NCBI GenBank assembly: GCA_965242905.1
Contig: CBDETM010000002.1
Location: 1,240,001-1,304,000 of the forward strand
Length of the DNA stretch: 64,000 nucleotides
Direction of reading: 5' to 3'
From: Bin5 sp965242905
GTDB lineage: Bacteria; Chloroflexota; Anaerolineae; Caldilineales; Caldilineaceae
The position numbers and the translations under genes were made by a program. Below the pieces are notes generated by a model. That model was given only the letters and a program-made list of their open reading frames with translations, was not told the origin of the DNA and made no database searches. Shown in pieces: positions 43,635 through 53,194 of the stretch; the stretch's first letter is position 1, and each line of letters opens with the position of its first letter.

Positions 43635-43663
43635 TTGACAGTTTACTAGAACATATGTACAAT
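43635..43663 (+). promoter_or_regulatory. ssb promoter with LexA-like operator in the spacer
   Basis: A -35 TTGACA (43635-43640), a 17-base spacer and -10 TACAAT (43658-43663). AGAACATATGTACA at 43648-43661 matches the lexA-promoter site 1 at 11 of 14 positions and differs from GAACATATGTTC by one base. The site overlaps the -10, so LexA binding would block transcription of the ssb cluster. Confidence 0.75.
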
Positions 43664-43748
43664 ATGGGTAGTTCGGATCTGGCGGGTTCTGATGTGGCGC
43701 CGATGCGATGAACGAATCCAATTGCACATCAAATGAGGGAACTGTACA

Positions 43749-44174
43749 ATGTATCAGCAGATCACAATAGTTGGGAATCTTGGAAATGACCCGGAAATGC
43801 GGCACGCGCCGAGCGGGGATCCTGTAACAAACTTCAGCGTTGCCACCTTGCGGTCGTGGACAGGCCAGGACGGGCAGCGGCAGGAGAAGACGGTCTGGTT
43901 TCGCGTCTCTGTGTGGCGACGACAGGCCGAGACGTGTAACCAGTATCTTTCGAAAGGCCAGCGAGTGCTGGTTGTTGGAGAGTTGGACGAGCCTTCGGTG
44001 TGGACGGACGACAGCGGCAATGCGCGAGCTTCATTACAGGTTCGGGCGCGAAACGTGCAGTTCCTGACCCCACGGGAGCAAGGTAACGTCATGTCCGAAG
44101 GGCAGGCTGCGTACGGGAATGGCCAACACGCTCCCAGTCCGGAATTGAACGGCGGAGAGGGGATACCGTTTTAG
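43749..44174 (+). CDS. Single-stranded DNA-binding protein, paralogue 1
   Basis: A 141-aa SSB with an OB fold (MYQQITIVGNLGNDPEMRH, then FSVATLRSW and VWFRVSVWRRQAETC; about residues 1-105), a flexible Gly/Gln linker and the acidic tip GGEGIPF. The tip lacks the Asp found in the usual DIPF, so partner-protein binding may be altered. It is first of three tandem ssb genes behind a LexA-boxed promoter. Confidence 0.94.
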   Translation: MYQQITIVGNLGNDPEMRHAPSGDPVTNFSVATLRSWTGQDGQRQEKTVWFRVSVWRRQAETCNQYLSKGQRVLVVGELDEPSVWTDDSGNARASLQVRARNVQFLTPREQGNVMSEGQAAYGNGQHAPSPELNGGEGIPF

Positions 44175-44311
44175 GTTTCCATATTGTCGTGACGTTTCCC
44201 GGGAAGACGGGGATTCCGGCGCGGCCAGGGAAGGTTGCGTCTTGGGCCGATTGACGGGATTCGCACAATTTTGAGACATTCATCACAGATCAAAGGAAGG
44301 AATAGCGTTTA

Positions 44312-44755
44312 ATGTATCAGCAGATCACTTTGATTGGGAATTTGGGCCGCGATCCGGAATTAAGGTACTCAGCAAGCGGCGTGGCTTTTACCAACTTTAG
44401 TGTCGCCACCAGTCGATCCTGGACAGGTCAGGACGGCCAGCGTCAAGAAAAGACTGTATGGTTCAGGGTGTCAGTATGGGATAGGCAGGCCGAGGCATGC
44501 AACCAGTATCTGACCAAAGGACAAAGAGTACTCGTTGTCGGCGAAATGGAAGAACCATACGTGTTCACCGACCAGGAAGGGAATTCGCGAGCTTCTCTGC
44601 AGGTGCGGGCACGAAACGTGCAGTTCCTCAACTCACGAGCCGAACGAGAATCCATGGGCGTAGGCGGTGGCCAGTACGGCGGCCAATCCGGACAGGCGGG
44701 GGGCGGGTCGGGAGCGACACAGGAGTACGGTGGTGAGGAGGATATACCGTTCTAA
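44312..44755 (+). CDS. Single-stranded DNA-binding protein, paralogue 2
   Basis: A 147-aa SSB. OB fold as above (MYQQITLIGNLGRDPELRY; NFSVATSRSW; VWDRQAEACNQYL), Gly-rich linker and a full GGEEDIPF tip. The ribosome binding site is AAGGAAGGA. It is 137 bases after paralogue 1 with no obvious terminator between them. Confidence 0.95.
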   Translation: MYQQITLIGNLGRDPELRYSASGVAFTNFSVATSRSWTGQDGQRQEKTVWFRVSVWDRQAEACNQYLTKGQRVLVVGEMEEPYVFTDQEGNSRASLQVRARNVQFLNSRAERESMGVGGGQYGGQSGQAGGGSGATQEYGGEEDIPF

Positions 44756-44880
44756 GGGTAGGTCTTGCTTGACCTGGGCGGCTCAATTGCAGCGTGGCAG
44801 AGTTGTCCATTGTGTGACTGCAGGCAGCAGACCCTGGCCCAAGCGGCATATTCATGGGGAGAGTGACAAGGGGGAGAGCC

Positions 44881-45324
44881 ATGTATCAGCAGATCACACT
44901 GATAGGGAATTTGGGGCGCGATCCGGAGATGCGTTACACGCCCAGTGGGGTGGCGGTAACCAACTTCAGTGTCGCCACCAGTCGATCCTGGACTGGGCAG
45001 GACGGGCAGCGCCAGGAGAAGACGGTCTGGTTCCGCGTGGCGGCGTGGCGACGGCTGGCCGAGACGTGTAACCAGTATCTGACGAAGGGGCAGAGGGTGC
45101 TGGTTGTCGGCGAAATGGAGGAGCCCACCCCGTGGACAGATCGAGAGGGCAACACGCGGGCTTCACTTGAAGTGACGGCGCAGACTGTGCGGTTTCTGAA
45201 CACGCGGGCGGAGAATGAGGCGCTTGCGGGCGGATGGGGTCAGGCCGGTGGACAGGGCGCGGCTGTGGAAGGCGGGTCTGCCGGGGATGCGATAGCGGGC
45301 GGTGAGGAGGATATTCCGTTTTAG
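44881..45324 (+). CDS. Single-stranded DNA-binding protein, paralogue 3
   Basis: A 147-aa SSB. The start is ATG 44881, aligned with the other two (MYQQITLIGNLGRDPEMRY) and preceded by AGGGGGAGA; an upstream ATG at 44854 would add nine residues. The linker is Gly/Ala-rich and the tip is GGEEDIPF. Paralogues 2 and 3 are closer to each other than to 1 by eye. Confidence 0.95.
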   Translation: MYQQITLIGNLGRDPEMRYTPSGVAVTNFSVATSRSWTGQDGQRQEKTVWFRVAAWRRLAETCNQYLTKGQRVLVVGEMEEPTPWTDREGNTRASLEVTAQTVRFLNTRAENEALAGGWGQAGGQGAAVEGGSAGDAIAGGEEDIPF

Positions 45325-45733
45325 GTTGCGTTGACGTTACGGAGGGTCACGAGGAACATCCTTTCTTATCCGCGAAGGCACGCGAAGGGTCGCGAAGAAC
45401 ACCTTTTCTTATCCGCGAAGTTACGCGAAGGATCGCGAAGAACATCGGGGGCGAATTGGGTTTTCTTGGCATGACAGTGGGGCCCTCTGCGGATTAGACA
45501 CACTTTGTTCCCCTCGGATCGCGGTTCAGACGAAAGTAAACAAGCCTCAGAAGCTTCAGATTGCCCGCGCCCCAACCGGCGCGGGCAGAGTTTTTATGTG
45601 GGCCGGTTGGTGAGGGTTGTGTTGCTGACGTTGGAACAGTCCTGAGCCGATGCGGCTTTTGTCGTTGACTGTGGATTTGCACTGTGAAAGATTCGATATC
45701 GGGAGGTAGTTGGTCGTATTGGGGGAAGCGCAG
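45325..45733. repeat. Gap with GCGAAGG repeats
   Basis: Two to three GCGAAGGCACGCGAAGGG-type units lie at about 45365-45445. A short palindrome-like GCCCGCGCC...GGCGCGGGC is at 45566-45590. The rest precedes the enolase-superfamily gene. No further gene. Confidence 0.6.
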
Positions 45734-46810
45734 ATGAAGATTGTAGAGGTCGAGACATTCCGCGTGCGAGTGCCGCTGCACCCTGTCAGCTGGCACAGCG
45801 CGAATATTGAAGGGTGGAGCGGCTCCTGGTGGGACTTACCAATTGTGCTGCTGCGGATGACGACAGACAGCGGTATCAGTGGGTTGGGGGAGGCGCCAAA
45901 AGGCGTGGCAGAGAGCACAGTTCGTCAGTATGCACCGTTGTTTACAGGGCGGGATCCTTTTGACCTGAACTGGCAGCATCTGCCGATCGGCGACATTTGG
46001 AGCCCGGCGAGCGGGGTTGAACAGGCCTACGAGATGGCAGTGTACGATTTGGTGGGCAAGGCGCTCGGGTTGCCGGTCTATCAGTTGCTCGGGGGCGCGT
46101 ATCGCAGCCGCGTGCGCGGGTCTCTTTGCAGCGGGCAGATGTGGCCTGATGATGCGGCGAGGCGGGCGCGGCTGGCCGCTGAACTGGGGATTGACGTGCT
46201 CAAGATGAAGGCCAATTTGGGCGACCCGGTGGTGGAACGCATTGCGGCCATCAACAAGGCGGTTGGGACGGACGTAAAGGTTACACTTGACGCGGGGCAG
46301 CACCTGCGACATCCGAGGCATGCTTTGGAAATCGCACGCGGCCTGGAACCTTATCTCGATAATATAGAGTGCTTTGAGGACCCTGTCTCGCGCAGTAATC
46401 TGGACTGGTACGTTCTGCTCAGAGAGAAACTGAATTTTCCCCTGGCATTGCACCTGGGCAATCATCAGGATGTGATTAACGCGGTCAAGCGCGAAGCGTG
46501 TGACTTCCTGAATTTGGGCAGCAGCATGAACAGTTTCATGCAGGGCACGGCGATAGCCGAGGCAGCCGGTATGCCTGTGTGGCATGGTTCGGGGGTCGGG
46601 TTGGGCATTTCGGAGGCCTCTTACGTGCATGCATGCGCGGCGACGAAGGCGACAACGTTGTCCAGCGATATTGTGGGAGAGATGCTGCGCGTGGATGATC
46701 TCATTGTTCGCCCTCTTGCGTTCGAGGACGGTTTCTTCGAGGTGCCACAGGAGCCGGGCCTGGGTGTTGAGCTGGATGAAGAGGCGCTGGAGCGGTTCGG
46801 CGTTCGCTAG
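45734..46810 (+). CDS. Enolase-superfamily dehydratase/racemase (MR/MLE subgroup)
   Basis: A 358-aa member of the mandelate racemase/muconate lactonizing enzyme superfamily. The start ATG 45734 follows GGGGGAAG. The N-terminal capping domain (KIVEVETFRVRVPL) precedes the TIM barrel with the base motif KMK (Lys157, Lys159), metal ligand Asp186 (TLDAGQ) and Glu215 (CFEDPV). LHLGNHQD carries the third acidic site. KxK is the MLE-type arrangement. It would abstract the proton alpha to a carboxylate; the substrate is not determinable. It stands alone on the plus strand. Confidence 0.92.
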   Translation: MKIVEVETFRVRVPLHPVSWHSANIEGWSGSWWDLPIVLLRMTTDSGISGLGEAPKGVAESTVRQYAPLFTGRDPFDLNWQHLPIGDIWSPASGVEQAYEMAVYDLVGKALGLPVYQLLGGAYRSRVRGSLCSGQMWPDDAARRARLAAELGIDVLKMKANLGDPVVERIAAINKAVGTDVKVTLDAGQHLRHPRHALEIARGLEPYLDNIECFEDPVSRSNLDWYVLLREKLNFPLALHLGNHQDVINAVKREACDFLNLGSSMNSFMQGTAIAEAAGMPVWHGSGVGLGISEASYVHACAATKATTLSSDIVGEMLRVDDLIVRPLAFEDGFFEVPQEPGLGVELDEEALERFGVR

Positions 46811-46984
46811 GCTCCGTTGACATTTTGGGGAGGTCTCTCAGAACAAAAGAAAACCAATCGATCCGCGAAGGCACGCGAAGGGGCGCGAATAGAATTTCGT
46901 AGGTCGGCCGGTTTGTCAGGGTGTGTTGCTGGCAGGCAGGCCGATTTTGCGTTTCGGAGGGGGAGTTTTTGGGGTGTTTGCCGG
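46811..46984. other. Short gap with a GCGAAGG repeat
   Basis: One repeat unit lies at about 46863-46885. No gene. Confidence 0.5.
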
Positions 46985-48040
46985 TCAGAGGCGGACGGAC
47001 TGGCCGGTGTGGGTGGAGCGCTGGGCGGCGAGGAGGGAGCGCAGGATGGTGCGGCCTTCGGCGCCGGTCAGGCGGGGTGGGGTGCCGGTGTGGAGGGCGT
47101 CGATGAGGTGGCGGGTGGCGTGGATGAAGCTCTGCTCCCAGCCGGTGGGGATGTCGTCGAAGGTGCGGGTATGGCCGTCGCGGGCCAGGGTGACGGGCGG
47201 TGCGTCGGTGAGGCGGCCGTGGCCGCCGTTGATCCAGATGACGCCTCTGGTGCCGGTGATCTCGATGCGGTCGTCCTGGGCGTAGTAGCTGGTCTCGATC
47301 TGGAGTTGGGGGGAGTAGACGACTTCGAGGGAGCCGAAGCGGTTGTTGGGGAATTTCCAGGAGACGATGGCGGGGGTGTCGAGGACGCGACCGGGCATGA
47401 GCTCCATTGCGCCGATCCAGGCGTGTACCTCTTGGGCAAGTCCCATGAAGTGCCAGGCGAGGGCGAACTTGTGGTGGCCGTCGTCGAAGAGCATGGGGCC
47501 GCCGCCGCTGATCTCTTGATTGAAGCGCCAGGCCCAGGCGGCGAGGGGTACGTGCCAGGCGGTGGGGCTGAAGCCGGCGTTGCTTTTGATGCGGATGGTG
47601 AGGGGGTCGCCGATTTCGCCGGCTTCGATGAGGGACGTTGCGTGGACGACTGGTGGGTAGAAGATGAAGTTTTCGTAGACGCGCAGGGTTCTGTCTGCGG
47701 TCTTTGCGGCAGCGATCATCATGTCGGTTTGGGCGAGGGAGAGTGCCATCGGTTTCTGGACGGAGACGTGTTTGCCGGCTGCTAGGGCGTCGAGGGTGAC
47801 GGGGTGGTGGAGGTGATGGGGGAGCAGGATTTCGACGAGGTCGAGGTCGGGGAGGGCGAGGAGGTCGTGGTGGTTGGTGAAGACGCGATTGGGAGGCACG
47901 TTCCAGACGGCTGCGCGGCGCTGGGCGGTCTCCTGATCGACGTCGCAGACGGCTGCGAGATGGGCGCGGTCGTTTTGGCGGTATTCGAGGGCGTGGAGGT
48001 CGCTGATGCGGCCGGCGCCGATGAAGCCTACGCGCAGCAT
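46985..48040 (-). CDS. Gfo/Idh/MocA family oxidoreductase
   Basis: A 351-aa NAD(P)-dependent sugar or inositol dehydrogenase-like protein. The Rossmann motif is VGFIGAGRISDLHA (residues 4-17). The usual EKP is QKP (Gln95, Lys96, Pro97), and the conserved C-terminal domain has GGGPMLFDDGHHKFALAWHF with histidines typical of the active site. It is likely to oxidise or epimerise a sugar derivative. It lies on the minus strand downstream of an SDR and a second family member. Confidence 0.92.
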   Translation of the reverse strand: MLRVGFIGAGRISDLHALEYRQNDRAHLAAVCDVDQETAQRRAAVWNVPPNRVFTNHHDLLALPDLDLVEILLPHHLHHPVTLDALAAGKHVSVQKPMALSLAQTDMMIAAAKTADRTLRVYENFIFYPPVVHATSLIEAGEIGDPLTIRIKSNAGFSPTAWHVPLAAWAWRFNQEISGGGPMLFDDGHHKFALAWHFMGLAQEVHAWIGAMELMPGRVLDTPAIVSWKFPNNRFGSLEVVYSPQLQIETSYYAQDDRIEITGTRGVIWINGGHGRLTDAPPVTLARDGHTRTFDDIPTGWEQSFIHATRHLIDALHTGTPPRLTGAEGRTILRSLLAAQRSTHTGQSVRL

Positions 48041-48133
48041 GGGAAAGGGGTTGCTCCCCGGCTCAGGTCAAGTCTTGCCGGCCGGGGAAAAAAGGTTGTG
48101 ACGGACGGAGCCTTCCCGGGCTTGGAGGCAATG

Positions 48134-48871
48134 TCAGCCCACCTCCGTGTTGGTTGGGTAGAGGTCGATGCGTTCGGCGTTGGCGCGCAGGGGGAGGCCG
48201 GCGGCGTAGAGGACGGTGTCGGCGATGTCCTCTGACTGCATCATGAGTTTGCGGGCTTCCTGCGGGGGCGGGACAGGGCGGCGGTCGAGGAGGGGGGTGG
48301 CGGTGACGCCGGGGTTGATGATGCAGGCGCGCACGCCGTGGGGGTTGCCTTCTTCGTTGGTGACGCGGTTGAGGGCGTGCATGCCGAGTTTGGCGCTGCT
48401 GTAGGCGACGCCGGAGAGCAGGCTGGGGTAGTTGGCGGCGCGTGAGCCGATGTTGATGATGGTGCCGGCGCCGCGGGCTTTCATCTGCGGCATGAGCAGG
48501 TTGGTGAAGAGATAGGCGCTGACGAGGTTGACGTCGGCGACGACGCGCCAGTCTTCAATGGTGGTGGCGTCGATGCTGCGGTTGACGACGTTGGTGCCGG
48601 CGTTGTTGACGAGTATATGGATGGGGCCGAGCTCGGCGTCGATTTTTTCGACGGTGGCGCGGATCTGGGCCTCGTCGCCGACGTCGCAGGGGTAGACGAG
48701 GGCGCGGCCGCCGTCAGATTCGATGCGCTGGGCGAGGGCGCGGAGGACTTCCTCGCGGCGGGCGATCATGGCCACATGGGCGCCGGCGGCGGCGAATTTG
48801 AGCGCGATGGCTTCGCCGAAGCCGCTGCTGGCGCCGGTTACGATAACGTTCTGACCGGAAAAGTCACTCAA
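48134..48871 (-). CDS. SDR family oxidoreductase
   Basis: A 245-aa classical short-chain dehydrogenase: TGASSGFG (12-19), NNAG (89-92), Ser143, Tyr157 and Lys161 (YSSAK). It is closest in style to the YdfG/3-hydroxyacid-dehydrogenase-like group, which favours NADP. It lies between two Gfo/Idh genes on the same strand and probably works in the same pathway. Substrate unknown. Confidence 0.93.
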   Translation of the reverse strand: MSDFSGQNVIVTGASSGFGEAIALKFAAAGAHVAMIARREEVLRALAQRIESDGGRALVYPCDVGDEAQIRATVEKIDAELGPIHILVNNAGTNVVNRSIDATTIEDWRVVADVNLVSAYLFTNLLMPQMKARGAGTIINIGSRAANYPSLLSGVAYSSAKLGMHALNRVTNEEGNPHGVRACIINPGVTATPLLDRRPVPPPQEARKLMMQSEDIADTVLYAAGLPLRANAERIDLYPTNTEVG

Positions 48872-48928
48872 TGTACGGTCTCCTTTTTGATCCTACACGT
48901 TTTCCAGGTTAGGGGAAGGCGCGCAGGC

Positions 48929-50257
<1,329 letters not shown>

Positions 50258-50390
50258 GGGTTGGTTGCCTTTCTGGACTGGACAGTGATTTGTTTGATTT
50301 AAGTGATGAATTCAGTCAGAATCACAGGCTGATTTTCGAAGGCGAAGGCGCTCGTCAGACAATAATAGCGGAGCACATTGGGAAAGGGCC
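50258..50390. other. Divergent promoter region
   Basis: 133 bases between the Gfo/Idh start and the small HicB-like gene. No clear operator or promoter was identified. Confidence 0.4.
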
Positions 50391-50582
50391 ATGCACTACA
50401 AGGGATTTTCGGCTTCGATACGCTACGATGACCGTGACGGGCTCTATCACGGTCAGTTGACGGACAGCTTCGACAACGTTTACTTTGAGGGCAGCACGGT
50501 CGAGGAGCTTGAGATCGCGTTCCGAGAGGCGATCGACGACTACCTGGCCTACTGTGCCGAGACAGGCCGGCAGCCGTCATAG
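50391..50582 (+). CDS. HicB-like small protein
   Basis: A 63-aa protein with the HicB fold pattern (YKGFSASIRYDDRDGLYHGQ; VYFEGSTVEELEIAFREAIDDYL). GGGAAAGGG lies ahead of its ATG. It lacks the C-terminal ribbon-helix-helix DNA-binding part of full HicB, and no HicA toxin gene is next to it, so it is probably an orphan. Function unknown. Confidence 0.75.
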   Translation: MHYKGFSASIRYDDRDGLYHGQLTDSFDNVYFEGSTVEELEIAFREAIDDYLAYCAETGRQPS

Positions 50583-50630
50583 CGGCCCGGCACTTTCTTC
50601 TGAGTCACCCCTCTTTCGATTCCCAAGCGG

Positions 50631-52136
50631 TCATCCTGGCATACCTACTTGTCTGCCGGACAGATCCAGCGGCGGCGGGGGCCAGTGCAGGCCGCGCTGG
50701 CCTGAGAGCTCGCGGTTCTTGACGGGCTGCCACTCCTTTTGGGGCAGGCCGTCAAGCTGGCCGTCCTGGAGCCACTCTTCGTCGTTGCCGTAGAGCTCGT
50801 CTACGAGGAGCGCGGTCAGGCTTTGAAGCAGGGCTGCGTGGCTGTCCGAACCGCTCAGGTCGTTCATCTCCTGCGGGTCGGCTTCCAGATCGAACAACTG
50901 AAAACGGTTGCCGGTTGGGTAGTAGATCAGTTTGTACTGGTCCTGCCGGATCATGCGCGTGGCCATGGGCCCTTCGCCGACTTCGCCGAAGAGATAGGGG
51001 CGGCGGGCGTCCCCGACCATTGAGGTGCCTTCGACGGTTTCCGGGATTGGGATGCCGGCCAGGTCGAGCAGGGTGGGCATGACGTCCTGCCAGCCGACGA
51101 GGCGGTCATCCTGGGTGCCGGTGGGGATGCGGTCGTCGTTGGCGGGGCCGAGAAGGAGCATGGGGATGTTGGCGGACTGCTCGTAGTAGAGGCGCTTGGC
51201 CCAGAGACCGTGCTGGCCGAGCATGTCGCCGTGGTCACTGGTGAAGCAGATGATGGTGTTGTCGAGCAGCCTTTCCTCACGCAGGGTGCCGATGACGCGG
51301 CGCAGTTGGTGATCGATATGGGTGCAGAGCGCGTAGAAGGCGCGGTGGATGCCCTGGAGCTCCTCGTCGCTGAAGGTATTGCCGTAACGGGTCTGGATCA
51401 TCTGCAGCGCGTAGGGCAGATTGTCGAAGTCCCGCGACCAGGCGGCCTGATGGGGGAGCGGAATGTCTACATCGCGGTAGAGATTGTAGTACCACTCGAG
51501 GGGGACGAGGGGCGGGTGGGGATGGCAGTAGGAGAGGAACCAGAAGCCGGGCCGGGTGGGGTCACGGCGGCGGATCATGCGGCACATCTGGTCGGTGGCC
51601 CAGTTGGTGACGTGGGTCTCCTCGGACAGATGCCAGGGGCGGTAGCTGTACTCGTTGTTGCTCATGCCGTGGGCGAAGGAGCGGCCGGGATGGCCCTCCT
51701 CGCCGAGCCAGAGCTCGTAGTCGTCGATGGCGCCGAGGATAGGGCGGCCCTCCTCGGCGAGGATGACGTCGTCGAAGCCGATGCGATCGCGCTGGGGGAA
51801 GACGTGTAGCTTGCCGACGGCGTAGGCCTGGTAGCCGGCGTCGCGGAAGGTCTGGGCGACGGTCGGGAGCTGCGGCATGGGTTCCTGCACTTTGAAGACG
51901 CGGTCGCCGTGGGTGCGGGTGGTTGTGCCGGTCATGAGCGTGCGGCGGGCCGGGATGCAGACGGGGCACTCGGCGTAGGCGTTGGTGTAGCGGACGCCGG
52001 CGCCGGCGAGGCTGTCCAGCGTTGGGGTGCGGACGGCGGGATGTCCGGCCCCGGCCATGAGGTGGGCGGGCCAGTGGTCGGTGGAGATGAGCAGGACAGA
52101 GGGCGCGTCGGGGCCGGCGTTTGATTGGGGTGCCAT
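50631..52136 (-). CDS. Sulfatase (formylglycine-dependent)
   Basis: A 501-aa type I sulfatase. The FGly-forming motif is CIPARRTLMTG (Cys60), metal ligands include Asp20-His21 (STDHW) and TSDHGD, and PHPPL lies in the middle. The Ala in CxPAR is a tolerated variant of CxPSR. No signal peptide is evident, so the enzyme seems cytoplasmic, or its export is not predictable. It would hydrolyse sulfate esters, perhaps of sugars, and requires a formylglycine-generating enzyme that is not in this window. Confidence 0.94.
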   Translation of the reverse strand: MAPQSNAGPDAPSVLLISTDHWPAHLMAGAGHPAVRTPTLDSLAGAGVRYTNAYAECPVCIPARRTLMTGTTTRTHGDRVFKVQEPMPQLPTVAQTFRDAGYQAYAVGKLHVFPQRDRIGFDDVILAEEGRPILGAIDDYELWLGEEGHPGRSFAHGMSNNEYSYRPWHLSEETHVTNWATDQMCRMIRRRDPTRPGFWFLSYCHPHPPLVPLEWYYNLYRDVDIPLPHQAAWSRDFDNLPYALQMIQTRYGNTFSDEELQGIHRAFYALCTHIDHQLRRVIGTLREERLLDNTIICFTSDHGDMLGQHGLWAKRLYYEQSANIPMLLLGPANDDRIPTGTQDDRLVGWQDVMPTLLDLAGIPIPETVEGTSMVGDARRPYLFGEVGEGPMATRMIRQDQYKLIYYPTGNRFQLFDLEADPQEMNDLSGSDSHAALLQSLTALLVDELYGNDEEWLQDGQLDGLPQKEWQPVKNRELSGQRGLHWPPPPLDLSGRQVGMPG

Positions 52137-52152
52137 GACGGTACTCCAGATC

Positions 52153-53109
52153 TTAGTGGTATTGGGCCAGGCCGGCGATGGCGGCCTGGACTTCGCGGGC
52201 TATATCGCCTGGGACCGGCGGGTTAAAGGGTGCGCCTTCGCCGCCGTCGATGTCGTCGAAACCGCTCTGGGCCATGGCGGAGATGACGGCGGAGTAGTTG
52301 TAGCGGCGGCCGTCGCGGAAGCGCAGCTCTTCGAGGGCGAAGATGGCGTCCTCGACGCGCTGGGACTCGGCGTGGTCGCCGGCGCGCTGGGCGTTGTTGA
52401 TGGCGTCGGAGGCCTTGGAGTAAGCGACGGCGATGCCGGAGGTGTGGCCCTTGGTGCCGAGCTGGGAGGCGCGTGTGCAGCGGTCGCCGATGCCCCAGAT
52501 GACGAGGCCGTTGTCGCCGATGGCGTGTACGAGCGGTTCTACATCGTCTTCGCCGGTGCCCACTTTGAGGCCGATGAAGGCTTCGGAGTCGCGGAAGAGC
52601 TTGCCCATCTGGGGCAGGTCGCGGCTGTCTTTGAAGTAGTAGATGAGCCGGGCGCCGAAGCGGTGGTGCACCTCTTCGCCCAAGGCCATGAACTCGTTGT
52701 ACATGCCAGCCGGATCGTAGACGCCGACGAGCGGCATGACGAGGTAGGCGTCGGGGGGACGCTGGAGGCCGGAGAGCTCGCCGATGAGGTCCTTGGCGTC
52801 GGCGAGCGGGCTGGGGAGGACGCCGGCGACGTAGACGCCCTCGTCGCCCATTTCGCGGGTGGTGATGTCGACGATGTGGACCTGCTCGGCACGGGTCATC
52901 TGGTGGATGGGGCTGGTGCCGGCGATGGAGAGGACGCGGGGGCGGTTTTCGCTGAGGTTGTTGGTGCGCATGAGGTAGCGGATGTTTTTCAGGTGCGCGT
53001 CGTAGTCGATGCTGCCGGCGCGGTAGGGCGCGCAGGGGATGGCGGTGACGCCTTCGAGCGCGGTCAGCAGTTCAGAGATGGAGAGTTGGGGGGCGGTGGC
53101 GACGGTCAT
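52153..53109 (-). CDS. DapA-family aldolase/lyase
   Basis: A 318-aa N-acetylneuraminate lyase/dihydrodipicolinate synthase superfamily TIM-barrel protein. The Schiff-base lysine is Lys182 in FIGLKVGTG and the tyrosine is at 157 or 158 in LIYYFKD. The usual GTTGE motif is replaced by IAGTSPIHQM (about residues 62-71). Members cleave or form keto-deoxy sugar acids. Its place between a sulfatase and an enolase-superfamily dehydratase fits keto-deoxy-sugar-acid cleavage. Specific substrate unknown. Confidence 0.92.
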   Translation of the reverse strand: MTVATAPQLSISELLTALEGVTAIPCAPYRAGSIDYDAHLKNIRYLMRTNNLSENRPRVLSIAGTSPIHQMTRAEQVHIVDITTREMGDEGVYVAGVLPSPLADAKDLIGELSGLQRPPDAYLVMPLVGVYDPAGMYNEFMALGEEVHHRFGARLIYYFKDSRDLPQMGKLFRDSEAFIGLKVGTGEDDVEPLVHAIGDNGLVIWGIGDRCTRASQLGTKGHTSGIAVAYSKASDAINNAQRAGDHAESQRVEDAIFALEELRFRDGRRYNYSAVISAMAQSGFDDIDGGEGAPFNPPVPGDIAREVQAAIAGLAQYH

Positions 53110-53194
53110 AGGGAGTCCTCCTGGGAAGGCGAGCGTTGCGGTGGCGCCTCTATCGGATCATGCGTATACGTTACGGAGTATATGATTTACGGTG

